Source of the DNA: Eretmocerus hayati
Taxonomy: Eukaryota > Arthropoda > Insecta > Hymenoptera > Aphelinidae
Length of the DNA: 64,000 bases
Reading direction: 5' to 3'
Assembly: GCA_029851415.1 (NCBI GenBank)
Contig: CM056743.1
Location: forward strand, 65,936,186-66,000,185
Under the pieces are notes generated by a model, which saw nothing but the letters and a program-made list of their open reading frames with translations, was not told the origin of the DNA and did no database searches. Each line of letters begins with the position of its first letter. Within the stretch, counting starts at the first letter, position 1. This document shows positions 47,279 to 58,368 of this stretch, piece after piece. The position numbers were made by a program, and so were the translations under genes.

Positions 47279-48022
47279 CCCGTAGTTCGCTTCTGAGCGA
47301 TCGGATTTCGGCCCGAGCCGGAGGCGAGGGTTGAAATGATCGCTCGGAAGCGGGGAACCTCATGTGCGAGGCGCGAAAGTTATTTTTCGCAATTTTGTAG
47401 GCACCCAAACATCGGAAAATTGCGAAAATACGTTTTCGAAATCATGTGCGTAAAGTTAATGCGTAAGGAACATTTTTCCGTGCGTAAAGAGATTTTTGCG
47501 CCCGGAATGCGTAAAGACCTGTGCGTGAAGTCACCAACAGTGCGTAAAGTATATCCTTACACACTGGAACGTATCTTTACGCACTGCCGTACTTTCTTTC
47601 TAGCCTGATATTCTACGACATCTCTTGAAGTTTCTACGTTGACTGGCAAAATGATCTCTGTCTTAATTATGTAGAATCGGAGTGCTCCAATTGTTGATTC
47701 GAGGCTGTCCAAGGTAGGTATAATGACTTGTTTCACTCGATAGAATGAATACTTATGATCTCTTTAAATTGTAATCTTCAACTCTCCTCCCTCAATAAGT
47801 CCATACGATTGAAATATCGTGTGTTGGTCATCCGATTAAACATGGAAATCGTTTATTTCAATAGGATATGAGTTTAATTCAATTAATATAGTATAACCAC
47901 TGAAATGTTCTTGAAGTACTTTTACCGTGGTGGTTCGGAATCTACTTTACTGTAGGTCCAAAGGTAACGTGAATTTACTCTTCGGACACCTTGCCTCAAT
48001 AAAAAAAGGAGTGTCGCACATG
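47279..48022. repeat. GTGCGTAAAG motif cluster and non-coding spacer
   Basis: Between 47440 and 47590, the word gtgcgtaaag and its variants recur about nine times in both orientations (atgcgtaagg, gtgcgtaaag, atgcgtaaag, ctttacgcac). The same word cluster appears at 49740-49910. The remainder to 48022 is AT-rich with nothing recognised. Confidence 0.6.
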
Positions 48023-49218
48023 AGTAGTTCCGCGCGAAACAGACCTACGGGAAAGGGTTATGTCTTAAATTTTTTTCTTGACTTTTTCATTCGATTCTAT
48101 GGTAGAGAATATGAACTTTTCACTACCTATAGGGCCCCAAAAAAATTTTCCAGGTACCTTCAACGTACATTACTTTATCGTCTTGAATTATTTTCAACAA
48201 AAAAGTTAGGGTATTTTTTTCGATAAAATGAATTTTTCTCAAATTCGTTCGAAGATACAGAGATGCGGTTTGCGGCATTCGAAAGGTCTTTAAAAAACCT
48301 ATCGAAATCGGTCTTGTAAAGATGATTTTGATGTCTCGGGTGATTTTATCGGGCAAAACAGTAAAATACATAGAAGATTACATTTCTCGAAAACTCAATT
48401 TTTTTAAATTCTGAAAATTTGATATTTTATGTAAAATTTCTTGTTCTTCCAGAAAAAAATAGTCCCGAATTTCTCTTCTGCGTTCTAACGCCTATTTTTG
48501 CCAATTATCACAAATCCATTTTCGAGGCTTTTGGGAATCGTCTGTTTTCTGCGCATGCGCAGAAACTTGAATCCTTGAAACTAATTCCATTGGAAAGCCA
48601 AGAAAATTTCCTTCGAAATGACCACCTGCCGAAGTCAATTTCATGCATTTGAGCCAGAGTTGCAACGTTCAAAAGATCACTGAATCTTGATAGTTACTCA
48701 GAGCTGGGTCGGAGGTACTGGAGACAGCAGTAAGGAAAATCCACGCCTGCCCCCGTTTGATGGCGTCCATCGACGTGTCGCACTCGAGCTGGAGGATCAT
48801 CTTTTATACGTTGCAGATTCGGTTCAAACGCATGAAATTGACTTCGGCAAGTGGTCATTCTGAAGGAAATTTTCTTGGCTTTCCAATGGAATCGGTTTTA
48901 AGGAACCACATTCCCGCACATGCGCAGAAAACAGACAATTTCCAGAGGCCTGGAAAATGGATTTGTGATAATTGGCAAAAATGGGTGTTGGAACGCAAAA
49001 AAGGAATTTGGGACTATTTTTTCCTGAAAGACTAACTTTTTTGTTGAAAATAATTCAAAACGATGAAGTAATGTACGTTGAAGGTACCTGGAAAATTTTT
49101 TTGGGGCCCCATAGTTAGTGAAAAGTTCATATTTTGTACCATAGAACCGATTGAAAAAGTCAAGAAAAAAATTTAAGACATAACCCTTTTTCGTAGGTCT
49201 GTTTCGCGCGGAACTACT
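48023..49218. mobile_element. 1.2-kb palindromic foldback element
   Basis: agtagttccgcgcgaaacag at left is mirrored at 49199-49218. The arms continue (gggttatgtcttaaattttt, ggccccaaaaaaattttcca, cgcatgcgcag) to a short loop near 48.7 kb. Flanks show no confident target duplication. No protein. Confidence 0.82.
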
Positions 49219-49962
49219 TACATAGATTCACGTATTTTTCATGAGAGAGAGGTTTTTCTCTGTCGGAGATGCTTTCTATCCCGTGTATTCAGAACATCAT
49301 TATTATCATTATAATTTTCCAAGTTCTTCCTATTGAACCAGGGAAATAGCACGTCATTCCACCAATTCGTTAATGTATTTTCAGCCGCCCTTGGCGACAT
49401 TCATATGACCCTGTAATAATTTTCCTCGAAATTCAAATTCATACTATCTTATGAACTTACATATCTCGGATCTTGTCCACCACTAGAACTTTTGAGAATT
49501 GAGATCGATATTCTCAATCTATGCGGAAATATATGATATATCGGACAAAAGATCTTTTTCTGATACATTTTCAGAATTTTTTTTCAGTCGGGGGACTGCG
49601 CCCCCTGCCGCCCCTGGACCCCGCTCTGCGCCCTCTTCCTCCGCCTGTCCCGATCGCGGTTGGGTTACTAGCGTATGAGGTGACCGACAGAATACTAACT
49701 TTTCGCACAAAATTTTGAAAAATATCGTACGCAACTCTCTCGAAAGATTTCCGCACTCGGAAAACCTTTACACACGAGATGTGAAACTTTACGCACTCGC
49801 CGCTACGCGGCTCGTGTGCAAAGAACCTCGCCAGTGCGTGAAGAACCTCACCAGTGCGTAAAGACTCACACTCGTGTGTAAAGATTTTCACTCGTGCGTA
49901 AATCCAACTTTTCGACATCGTTGCGTCATTATATATATTAATTTGAATGATCATTCATCGTC
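49219..49962. repeat. Spacer with second GTGCGTAAAG cluster
   Basis: At 49740-49910 the words cctttacacac, ctttacgcac, gtgcgtgaag, gtgcgtaaag, gtgtgtaaag and gtgcgtaaat recur, mirroring the cluster at 47440-47590. Just inside each cluster a tttcgca...aattttg phrase occurs in opposite orientation. The pair may be the degraded subterminal arms of one larger element spanning 47.4-49.9 kb. Confidence 0.45.
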
Positions 49963-50165
49963 CGGAATCACTAGATTTTCCCCTAGATTGACTAACTTCA
50001 CCTTAAAATACTAGTTTTCCCTATATCGATTACCCTTTTTGGGAAATAACTAGATTTCCCCCCAGATCGACTAAAGTTATCTTAAAATTACTAGTTTTCC
50101 CTATATCGTTTGGGGAATCTCTAGATTTCTCCATATATCTACTAACCTTACCTTAAAATATACTA
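49963..50165 (+). repeat. ~80-bp minisatellite
   Basis: cactagattttccccta...ccttaaaatactagttttcc recurs near 49969, 50049 and 50130. A further copy lies at 52425-52500, after about 2.2 kb of other sequence, so the array has probably been split by insertion. Confidence 0.75.
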
Positions 50166-51402
50166 GAACTCAACACGCGCGCGAGCGCGCTGATGGTTCC
50201 AAAAAATCGAGCAAAAAATGAAGCGTAGAGTAAATCAATATTATACGTCTGAAACTTGACCATTGGAGGCAAGGATACGGGCTTTTGGACTGAACCTCAT
50301 GCCATTAATATCGGTCTATATTCTAATAACAATTCAAACTAATCTAATTACCATTCAAGAGTTTTGGTCGGAATGGGTGCTTGGATTTAGACGTATTAAG
50401 AGGTTTATACTAGAGGCAATCTGATTATCAAAGGAATGGATCGGTAATCTCGTGCAGATTTTGTTCATGACTGCAGACTCCATATCTTCGGCTACATGAG
50501 ATGTACCGGTCGGTTAGCGCAGCTGAGTGTGGGGCTCTCCGTGACTTCGAAAAATTTTGAATTTTCGCGGATGTAAATGCCACTGGTTCTTTTTATTTAA
50601 GAGGAGGCCTGTTCAAGAGTGCGCGTTTCCACGAATTGCGCTCGTTTTCGTGATTAGCAGTTTGATCTCTCGGGTTAATCGTGGTGCACACATTCTATAG
50701 AATCTGCAAATGTTTTCAAGGAATTTCCAAATTGTCATTAGGCCAAAAGCGCCTTGCTGTAGAAACTCATTAGTTAGCATTTCAATCTTATTTCGGCTCG
50801 TGTTATCGACTTAAAATTACTTTCATCGACGTTCTTATACAATCACGATACGCAACGCAATAAAGATGCGAAAACTGAAGAACAGCTGGAATCTCAGCCT
50901 GGTCGTAATAATTGTTTGTTCATGGAGCATATATAGAAAAAATTGAATATTGAGCAATGAATCCTTTTCATCTCGCGATCACCGTCGGGCGGAATAATGG
51001 AACCAAAGCGATGATGTGTTTCTAATATCGTGGTGAGAAGATCATAGACACTGTTTTCTATATACCTATGGAAAACATGTACTTGTGAATCCAATTACAT
51101 GCATGCGTGTTTACCTGGCTGTCTCACGGGATCCTCAGATTGCCTATTGAGTTATTCACCTTAACGGCTCCGCTACATATTCTAAAATCACAGCCCGGGT
51201 CCTTCATATTACTGTTCAACTCTTTCTCGATCAAAAATAACTTTTCAGATTAGCTGGTTATGTTGATATTTACAATTTTTTCAGAAGCAGAAGACTACCG
51301 GTATGACTCACAACATTCTTATACTGCAAATCAATAGAGTTCCGAGATATCGCAAAATTTCGATACGGCTAACTTCTCGATTGTTCTGCGGATTAATAAG
51401 GG
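50166..51402. other. Spacer, no gene seen
   Basis: AT-rich sequence with one 66-codon minus-strand frame (50894-51094) lacking recognisable features. Confidence 0.5.
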
Positions 51403-52363
51403 ATAAGGTAAGTGTACCCAACTTGCCTCTGTGCCCAACTTGCCCCCATATGCCGATCTCGGGGATGGGCACTCCTTGGCCTCCCGGCAATTTTTTTCGC
51501 GTTTGTTATGTTGAAATATGAAAGAGTGAGTAGTTTGCGTCGACCCCGAATCATTTCTGCGTTCTCCAAAGAACCTAAAGTGATTTTTCTATTTTTCGTG
51601 ATTGCTTAGCTAAGAAAGCACCGAGGGAATTGTGTTCAGTAAAATCGGCGCCAAATTCTTTGAGTTCAACCAATTTTGACGCACCTTAGCGCATTCGATT
51701 CCTTGTTTTAAGACCTTCAAAATCCTTTTCTTACAATTACAAAATTTGAATATGGAGCTATTTTATGTGCAACACCCGGAGACGATTTGTAGACAAGGAT
51801 GCCAACATCGGAGTGTACCTAACATGCCCCCATATGTTTATCTCGAAAGGGCGTGCAGAACGACTTTTTTACCACTCAGAACGTGTTTATCTCGTCAAAA
51901 TGGGTCAGAAATAGTGTTTCGAACAACCAAAAAGCTCCAAATGTGCGTGCACGGCGATAAAAATACTTAATCGCCAATTTCCATCATTCATTTCGGAAGA
52001 ATTGAGACAGTTCGGCTCCAATTAATCCAAATTGGACGTAGTTTAGTGCATTTCAAAGGTCTTTGAACAAGCTTCGAAATGAACTGGAGCACGTTGGAAA
52101 CCGTTGAAGGAAACAAAAGTTATTAAGAAAAAGGCTTAATGGGGGCAAGTTGGGTACTCACTTTTGTAAACTCTCAAAAATCACCTTTTGGGAAAATTCA
52201 AACAGTTTGGCTCCAGTTGGTTCAAATTGAATGTACCTTAACTTATTTCGAAGGTCTTGAGACAAGCTTTAAAATGAGCTAAGGTATGTTGGAAAAGATA
52301 GAGATGGGTCGAAGTTATTGAGAAAATGGCTTAATGGGAGCAAGTTGGGTACACTGACCTTAT
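51403..52363. mobile_element. ~960-bp element with GTGTACCCAACTTGC terminal inverted repeats
   Basis: Left end aaggtaagtgtacccaactt; right end on the minus strand aaggtcagtgtacccaactt. The phrase cccaacttgcccccat recurs subterminally on both sides. Interior unit phrases such as cagtttggctccagttggtt and gaaggtcttgaaacaagctt also repeat. No transposase is visible; probably non-autonomous. Confidence 0.78.
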
Positions 52364-52514
52364 TTCTCCTATATTTTCCTCTAATTCGACTCTTACACCT
52401 ATATCGATATACCCTTTTTTGGGGAATCACTAGATTTTCCCGTATATTGACTTAACCTACCTTGAAATTATTGGTTTTTTCTCTATATCGATTAGTGTAT
52501 TTTGGGTGCACTGT

Positions 52515-53215
52515 CGAGTGTTCGTGCGTCTGTCAGACTCCTTCCTTTTCATCAGAATTCACCAAATCCCCTTAAGCGTCTGCGTATCGGACTTCGATTT
52601 AGTTCGTGAACTACACTTAGTCTTCAAACATTCGCAGGGAAGTGTCTTCATCACCTGATCCGGTCGTGAGTCTATCGGTCTATCGGTTCATTGTGAGTTC
52701 TTATATGATGTTTGATGTATGATGTTTTCATGATGATCAGTGTGTGTAATGTGATGTGAGAATATTTGATGTATTTCGATGATGATTGAATGGAGTGTTG
52801 ATGATGATAAAATTCTCTACTCAAGTGTTATGTTTTGATTACTTTGTGGAAAAATGTAAACATTTGTTGTTATTATTAGCACTTGTCTTCGTTACTGTGA
52901 AGTCTAATGTCGTGTGTCTGTGCGTCTGTCAGACTCCTTCCTTTCCATTAGAATTCACCAAATTCCCTTAAGCGTCTACGTATCGGACTCAGATTTAGTT
53001 CGTGAACTACACTAAGTCTTCAAACATTCGCAGAAAAAAGGTTTCATCACCTGATCCGGTCGTGAGTCTATCGGTCTATCGGTCCATTGTGGGTTCTTAC
53101 AAGATGTCTGATCTATGATGTTTATATGATGATTAGTTCGTGGAATGTGATGTGAGAATATTTGATGTGTTTTCAATATGATGATTGAACTGATGAAGAT
53201 GTCATGATGCATGAT
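52515..53215 (+). repeat. Two-copy duplication of a ~390-bp unit
   Basis: cgtctgtcagactccttcct begins near 52529 and again near 52922. Both copies continue through ccccttaagcgtctgcgtat, gaactacacttagtcttcaa and cacctgatccggtcgtgagt into a gatg-rich tail. The short open frame at 52786-52971 is incidental. Confidence 0.8.
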
Positions 53216-54211
53216 GATGAAAATGTTTAATGAGTGCCTCACCCTCCTCAGTAGAGAAGAATTACATCTCTACATCGGCGATCATTGGCGCTTTGAATGC
53301 TGTGAGTAATGTATGGTGATGATGGTGATGATGGTGATGAAACTGATGAACATATGACGATTGATGATGATGAAAATGTTTAATGTGTGCCTCACCCTCC
53401 TCAGTAGAGATGGATTTCATCTCTACATCGGCGATCATTGGCGTTATTAATGATGTGAGTAATGAATGGTGATGAGAACGATGAATATGTGATGATTGAT
53501 GATGATGAGAATGGTTAATGTGTGCCTCACCCTCCTCAGTAGAGATGAATTTCATCTCTACATCGGCGATCATTGGCGTTTTGAATGATGTGAGTAACGA
53601 ATGGTGGTGATCTAGGTATGGTAAATGAATGTTTGATAAATATTCGATCAAACGTTGTTTGATGTATAATGTCTTAATGATGACTAATACAAATAGTTCA
53701 TTAATGGTTTAGAGAATGTCTGATGTGAGAATATTAGATGTTTTTTCATGATGATTGAATGGAGTTGATGTACTTAATGAATGGTGTTGATATAGATATG
53801 GAAAATGGATGATAATGGAGGAATGGATTGGATGATAATTGAATGGTGATGATAATGATTGAATGTTGGTGTTCATTTGATTAGTTAAATAATGGTTTGG
53901 TGATTGTATGATGTGAGGATATCCGATGTTCTTTGATGATGATTGAATGGAGTGTTAATGATGATTATGATGATGATGAAATAGTCTGTGATTTATGAAA
54001 TGGATGGATGATTGTGATGTAATGGGATGGATGATTGCCTCACCCTCCTACTTGGATGTGAATTCGGACGCAACTTCTGCACCCGAAGGCGGCTTACCTG
54101 CGTGCAAGAATTCACCTCCAAGTAGGCGATCCTTGGCGAATTTACAATGATGATACTGATGAACATGAGGATGATGATGATGATGATGATGATGAAGATG
54201 ATGGTGAGGAA

Positions 54212-54244
<33 letters not shown>

Positions 54245-54360
54245 GCTGATGAGAATGTAATGATTGATGATGATGGAAAGGTTCAATGTTTGCCTCACCT
54301 TCCTCAATAGAGATGAATTTCATCTCTACATCGGCGATCATTGGCGTGTTGGGTTGATGT
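53216..54360 (+). repeat. Hairpin-cassette minisatellite with conserved flanks
   Basis: Five cassettes begin gcctcaccctcct and end ggcgatcattggcg (53236-53290, 53389-53443, 53524-53578, 54037-54138, 54292-54346). Each encloses a self-complementary core: tagagatgaatttcatctct in four of them, and a different, longer hairpin (ctacttggatgtgaattc ... gaattcacctccaagtag) in the fourth. Between cassettes lie gatgat-rich linkers. On the minus strand the frame stays open with repeated ADVEMKFISTEEGEA and His-rich linkers, probably a by-product of the repeats. Confidence 0.8.
54169..54243 (+). repeat. GAT microsatellite
   Basis: An almost pure gatgat tract with a few gaa/ggt interruptions. A second tract lies at 54438-54469. 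Confidence 0.95.
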
Positions 54361-54437
54361 GAGTAAAGAATGGTGGTTATGGGGGTATGGTGATTAAATG
54401 ATGATGAAAGAATGGAGTGGATGATGACTGAATGGTA

Positions 54438-54469
<32 letters not shown>
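54438..54469 (+). repeat. GAT/ATG microsatellite
   Basis: An uninterrupted tga/atg trinucleotide tract of about ten units. Confidence 0.95.
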
Positions 54470-54869
54470 CAAAATGAAGTAGTTGATGATGATGTTTTTG
54501 TTGATAATGATGTGATAAAAAGGATGCGATTTGAAAAATGATATGAAATTTATGTTCTAATTAGATGTAAGAATAAATTGATATATATCCATCGTTGCTC
54601 ACGATAACATCACTGTTTTACTGAATTGTCCATCCATCCAAAAATTATTGAACTTCTTGTATAACTTAGTGTTTTTATCAAATTTAATTCGAGCGTTACA
54701 CCCTAGTCTTGAATTGAGTAACTTCTTTTATTCTGGTCATTTTCATTTTGGTCATCGAATCGGTCACATTTTTATCAAGGATTTCTCAAGAAGTTGATTG
54801 CCACGTATTTGTACCTCACAGAACGGAGCGAGCGTTAGCGAGCGACGATATCGCTAGTATACTATTATT
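54470..54869. other. Spacer, no gene seen
   Basis: AT-rich sequence (gatgatgtttttgttgataa, aattgagtaacttcttttat) without open frames of interest. Confidence 0.5.
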
Positions 54870-55150
54870 ACGGGAACGGAAGACCTTGTATCGAATTATA
54901 TGTTGAGATCTCTCATGTTCATTTCTTCAAGATCTACAAAAAGTTGTTCTACATATTTTTCGATAAAATGCGTTCCTCTCGAGTTTTTGAGGTTGAAAAG
55001 GAAGAAAACATAGAAAAAACACGTTTTTTCGACTTTTTTAAAAAACGGCCCAAGAGGCGATTTTGATTCTCAGTAGGTTGTGATACCACAGATGTTCCGA
55101 ATCATATCCAACAAGAATTCCACTTGCTGTCGTCAGCGGAAGTAGATAGG
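54870..55150 (-). repeat. Dispersed repeat, reverse-oriented copy of 25.13-25.44 kb
   Basis: gggaacggaagaccttgtat, tttttcgataaaatgcgttc, gacttttttaaaaaacggcc and ccacttgctgtcgtcagcgg are the reverse complement of phrases in the same order at 25.13-25.44 kb. Confidence 0.8.
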
Positions 55151-55485
55151 ACAAAGCCGCTACAAATCCGATTGGCACTAGGTTCTTCCCCCACTACAGA
55201 GAGCTTGCAAGCTCTCCCAGAAGAAGACCATCCTAGACATCATCTTCGGCTACCTGGCTTTAACCTTGAGACAAGGTAGGACAAAGCCGCCCCGATTTTC
55301 ACTAGGTTCTACCCCCACTACAGAGAGCTTGCAAGCTCTCCCAGAAGAAGACCATCCTAGACATCGTCTTCGGCTACCTGGTTTTAACCTTAAGAAATTT
55401 CCAAGGACAAAGCTACTACCCCCACTGCACAGAGCTTGCAAGCTCTCCCAGATGATCATCTTCGACTACCTGGCTTGAAAAGTCC
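55151..55485 (+). repeat. ~124-bp tandem repeat carrying a perfect palindrome
   Basis: Three copies (landmarks cactaggttct near 55176 and 55300; the third, shortened, from ~55404). Each contains gagcttgcaagctc, a perfect palindrome, followed by atcttcggctacctgg. The frame at 55266-55478 is incidental. Confidence 0.85.
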
Positions 55486-55820
55486 AAGGTTAAGCCCCTT
55501 TCCTAGTCACATTTTTTATTTAATCACAATATTGACTAAAATTCGGCAAACGTATATTTACATCTCACCGACATGCAAGCTGGTTGGCTCTGGTGCTTCT
55601 GTGTAAGTTATATCAGTGCGCGCAAAGAACCGGATTTTCTTTGGCCGGCGTACTTTAGTGCGTGTCAATTGCAGATTACGCGCGCGGTCTCGATTAGCAT
55701 ACGGTGAATGCACTGTGCAATCTTCACCTCTGTATGTACACGGAGATTCGTTTTCTCGAGATGTGAATGGAGATTTGTTACGATACACGCGCGCGATTAG
55801 CGCGCGGTCTTACTTATTGC
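55486..55820. other. Possible left margin of the Polinton; no gene seen
   Basis: The sequence changes here from the tandem repeats to unique DNA with cgcgcg-rich words (acgcgcgcgattagcgcgcg). A Polinton terminal inverted repeat could begin in this interval, but its partner lies outside the window. Confidence 0.35.
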
Positions 55821-56192
55821 TGCGCGATCTTTTTTTTCTTACTTCATGCAGCGGTCAATGCAAACGATGTTCACCTTTGAATGCACTTGACATTGGATCA
55901 TTTGCATCTGATTTTACTTAAGAGTCAAGTAATTATAGATTACTGCTGCGCGATCTTTTTTTTCTTACTTCATGCAGCGGTCAATGCAAACGATGTTTAC
56001 CTTTGAATGCACTTGACATTGGATCATTTGCATCTGATTTTACTTAAGAGTCAAATAGTTATAGATTATTGCTGCACGATCTTTTTGTCTTACTCCATGC
56101 AGCGGTCAATGCAAACGATGTTCACCTTTGAATGCACTTGACATTGAATCATTTGCATCTGATTTTACTTAAGAGTTAAGTAGTTATAGATT
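55821..56192 (+). repeat. ~125-bp tandem repeat, three copies
   Basis: gctgcgcgatctttttt starts at 55821 and 55945, and gctgcacgatctttttg at 56071. Each is followed by catgcagcggtcaatgcaaa and ttgacattggatcatttgca. The copies are very similar. Subterminal tandem repeats are common in Polinton inverted repeats, which is why this may lie inside the element. Confidence 0.9.
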
Positions 56193-56513
56193 TTTCATAA
56201 CTTTTGAATGTCTCTTTCAGTTCTCCTTGTAGCAATAGTCTGACAATTCTTTTTTAAGAATTCATAGGATTTTAATAAAGCCACTCATTTTTTTTCAATC
56301 CAGGAGAAGGAATGGGGTAGATATTGATAGCAAAACAGTTGGAATGAATAGTTTCATTAGAATTCGAAGGTCAGTAACATACATATTACAATTTATTTAA
56401 TATTTTATCTATTCCATCAATCAAGAAATCATGATCAACATTCAACAGTTTTGAATATTTAACTATTCCTAATTTATCATTTTTCACAATGTGTTCACTT
56501 TTCAATCCAATTT

Positions 56514-57709
56514 CTAAAAATTTTGTATTTTTCTCAATTTTTGTTGTTTTTCAGAATTCATGAAATTTAAAAAGCGTTTGCAGACAAAATCTTCTAAAAA
56601 TAGTAGTTTGAGAAAAGTTGAGAAGGAAGCTTTCACAGCTATCGAATTTTCAATCAATGTCAAAATTGGGAATACTCCCTTGTTCCTATACTCATATAAT
56701 ATAGAATGAATCTCACCAGATCCTTCTTGTTTTGTCACTGCCAATCCTTTGATTTTGTCTAAGAGGCTACTCCAGATTCCATAGTTGATAGTGAAACCTT
56801 TGTCCCCAGATCCGATAGATACTTCAAATTTTTTTCTGTCAGATATTGTACGAATTTCTAACTCGTTCTGGAGACAATATATATATAATCCTGCGCCCCA
56901 TCCATCTCATCCAGGCTGTAATAAAAATCAAAAGCATGTGAGAAAATGTTTATTAACATCAAATTGCAACATCAAAATTGCAAACAGTGATTCTTACCAT
57001 GGTCTCACCACTCGGATAGTGATCTCACAGTCCTCTACATCTTGATCATCCAAGAAAACATCAAGTTTCCTCTTGACTTGTCCTGTTTCCTTTTTCTGCA
57101 TTTCACAGAGTACCCTAACATCATCATCATCATCATCATCAATTATTTCAATCAAAGGAGCTTCGGTACTTGGGGTACTCTGATCTGATTCAGTTCTTGG
57201 TAGGCTCGTATTCATAGATGCACATGTAGTTAAAGGTTCTGGGGCTCCAGTAGTTGGTGTATCTGATACAGTTTTTTGTGAGTTAAGATTGATAGATACA
57301 GTTGTAGTTGAGGGTTCTAGGGCTTCAGTATTTAGTGCAGTCAGATCTGATTCAGCTTTTGAAGGGGTCAGATTCATAGATGAAGGTTCTGGGGCTTCAG
57401 TAGTTGATATATCTGACTCAGTTTTTGGTGGGTTCAGATTGTTAGATACACTTGTAGTTAAAGGTTCTAGGGCTTCAGTATTTGATATAGTCAGATCTGA
57501 TTCAGCTTTTGAAGGGCTTAGATTTATAGATGCACTTGTAGTTGTAGGTTCTGAGGCTTCAGTATTTGTTTGATCTGATTCACATTTTGGTTCAGAGTGG
57601 TTGATAGCAAATGGTAATAAAGTTCTGAAACGGATTGAATGGCGGTGCCAACTTTTTAAAATTTTTAGCGTTTTTGTTGGTATGAGAAAACTTGAAAAAA
57701 AAACTCACC
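56514..57709 (-). CDS. Spliced Polinton accessory gene of unknown function, repeat-rich
   Basis: An exon ends at 57709 (frame open from at least 57920). A GT-AG intron at 57708-57625 (84 bp, donor gtgagt, acceptor tttcag) joins in frame to a 627-bp exon, 57624-56998. That exon encodes about six diverged ~25-residue repeats (ESDLT..NTEALEP.TT) from ~57590 to ~57165, then DDDDDDD from a gat tract and KKETGQVKRKLDVFLDDQDVEDCEITIRVV. A second intron, 56997-56916 (82 bp, donor gtaagaat, acceptor tttttattacag), leads to a third exon. Its long open stretch (CLQNELEIRTISD, FEVSIGSGDKGF) ends at 56514, but it is one frame off the splice, with a (ta)n run at the discrepancy. Family not recognised. Confidence 0.5.
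56916..56997 (-). other. Predicted spliceosomal intron (82 bp)
   Basis: Read on the minus strand: ccatg|gtaagaatc ... gatttttattacag|cctgg. Both splice signals are strong. The joined frame is open for ~18 codons, then stops beside a (ta)n run. Confidence 0.5.
57625..57708 (-). other. Predicted spliceosomal intron (84 bp)
   Basis: Read on the minus strand: gcg|gtgagttttttt ... aatccgtttcag|aac. Splicing completes an Arg codon (cg + a) and connects two open frames. Consensus donor and pyrimidine-rich acceptor. Confidence 0.55.
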
Positions 57710-57774
57710 GCTCATCCAATTCGGCTCGAGTACTCGTTTTTGGTGAACTCATCCTATCTATCAGCATTGACATT

Positions 57775-58230
57775 CTATGAACGTCCATTGGAAGATGACT
57801 CGGTAGTTGCTCTGCTGGTGGATGTTGTAGATTCTGCCTGGCTTTCTCCTCCTGCTGTTCCTGAACTTCCAATGTCATCGTCTTGCTCGTCCTCATCTTC
57901 ACTTTCAGATTCCTCGTCAAGCGAAGAATAGAACTTTAGACGATGGTATTTCCCAGTTTCCACAGCGCGGCAATACAATTTATTCTTTTGGTTGAATTTC
58001 TCCAACCAAAATTCTCGTTTCCTGAGGATGAGCTGCAATGTCGGCTTCGACACGTAGACGAGAATATTTTTGTTTCTCTCGTTAATGAGAATTAATGAAC
58101 ACGCTTCCGCGTATTCAGTATTCCTAATCGACGCGCTTTTGATTTTATATCGACGCGATGACAACAAATTGCGAATTCGAACTAAAGGAGGATATTTTCC
58201 TGATCTGTTCAATGCAGTGAGTGGAGACAT
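57775..58230 (-). CDS. Polinton-type small protein with acidic Ser-rich tail
   Basis: 152 codons from ATG at 58230. The N-terminal ~100 residues look globular and mixed beta (PPLVRIRNLLSSRRYKIKSASIRNTEY, SLILINERNKNILVYVSKPTLQLIL, FWLEKFNQKNKLYCRAVETGKY). They are followed by an acidic tail (DEESESEDEDEQDDD) and a Ser/Thr-rich end. The layout (small beta-rich domain plus acidic tail, next to the polymerase and divergent from it) would suit a single-stranded-DNA-binding protein, but I cannot name a family. The downstream spliced gene (exon end at 57709) is in another frame overlapping this tail. The two could be one gene with a frameshift or two overlapping genes. Confidence 0.55.
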   Translation of the reverse strand: MSPLTALNRSGKYPPLVRIRNLLSSRRYKIKSASIRNTEYAEACSLILINERNKNILVYVSKPTLQLILRKREFWLEKFNQKNKLYCRAVETGKYHRLKFYSSLDEESESEDEDEQDDDIGSSGTAGGESQAESTTSTSRATTESSSNGRS

Positions 58231-58368
58231 ACTTAGTTAGCTTGCTTTATATGCTTGCATTTGTAACGAATCGAAGAGAAGGAGTGACGATGATTAAAAT
58301 TGATGATATAATGAATCGCGCTGAAGTATAAAATCGTGGCTTCTTTAGCGCGGAAGCTACTCGTGGTC

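Noticed and set aside
53262..54341. His-rich minus-strand frames with repeated ADVEMKFISTEEGEA
   Set aside because: Not reported as genes because the His runs are simply cat/gat microsatellite and the peptide is the hairpin cassette; kept as an observation under the cassette finding.
57289..57573. Plus-strand 95-codon frame with VVEGSRASVF repeats
   Set aside because: It is the antisense shadow of the repeat-rich exon of the minus-strand Polinton gene, which has splice signals and a longer open frame.
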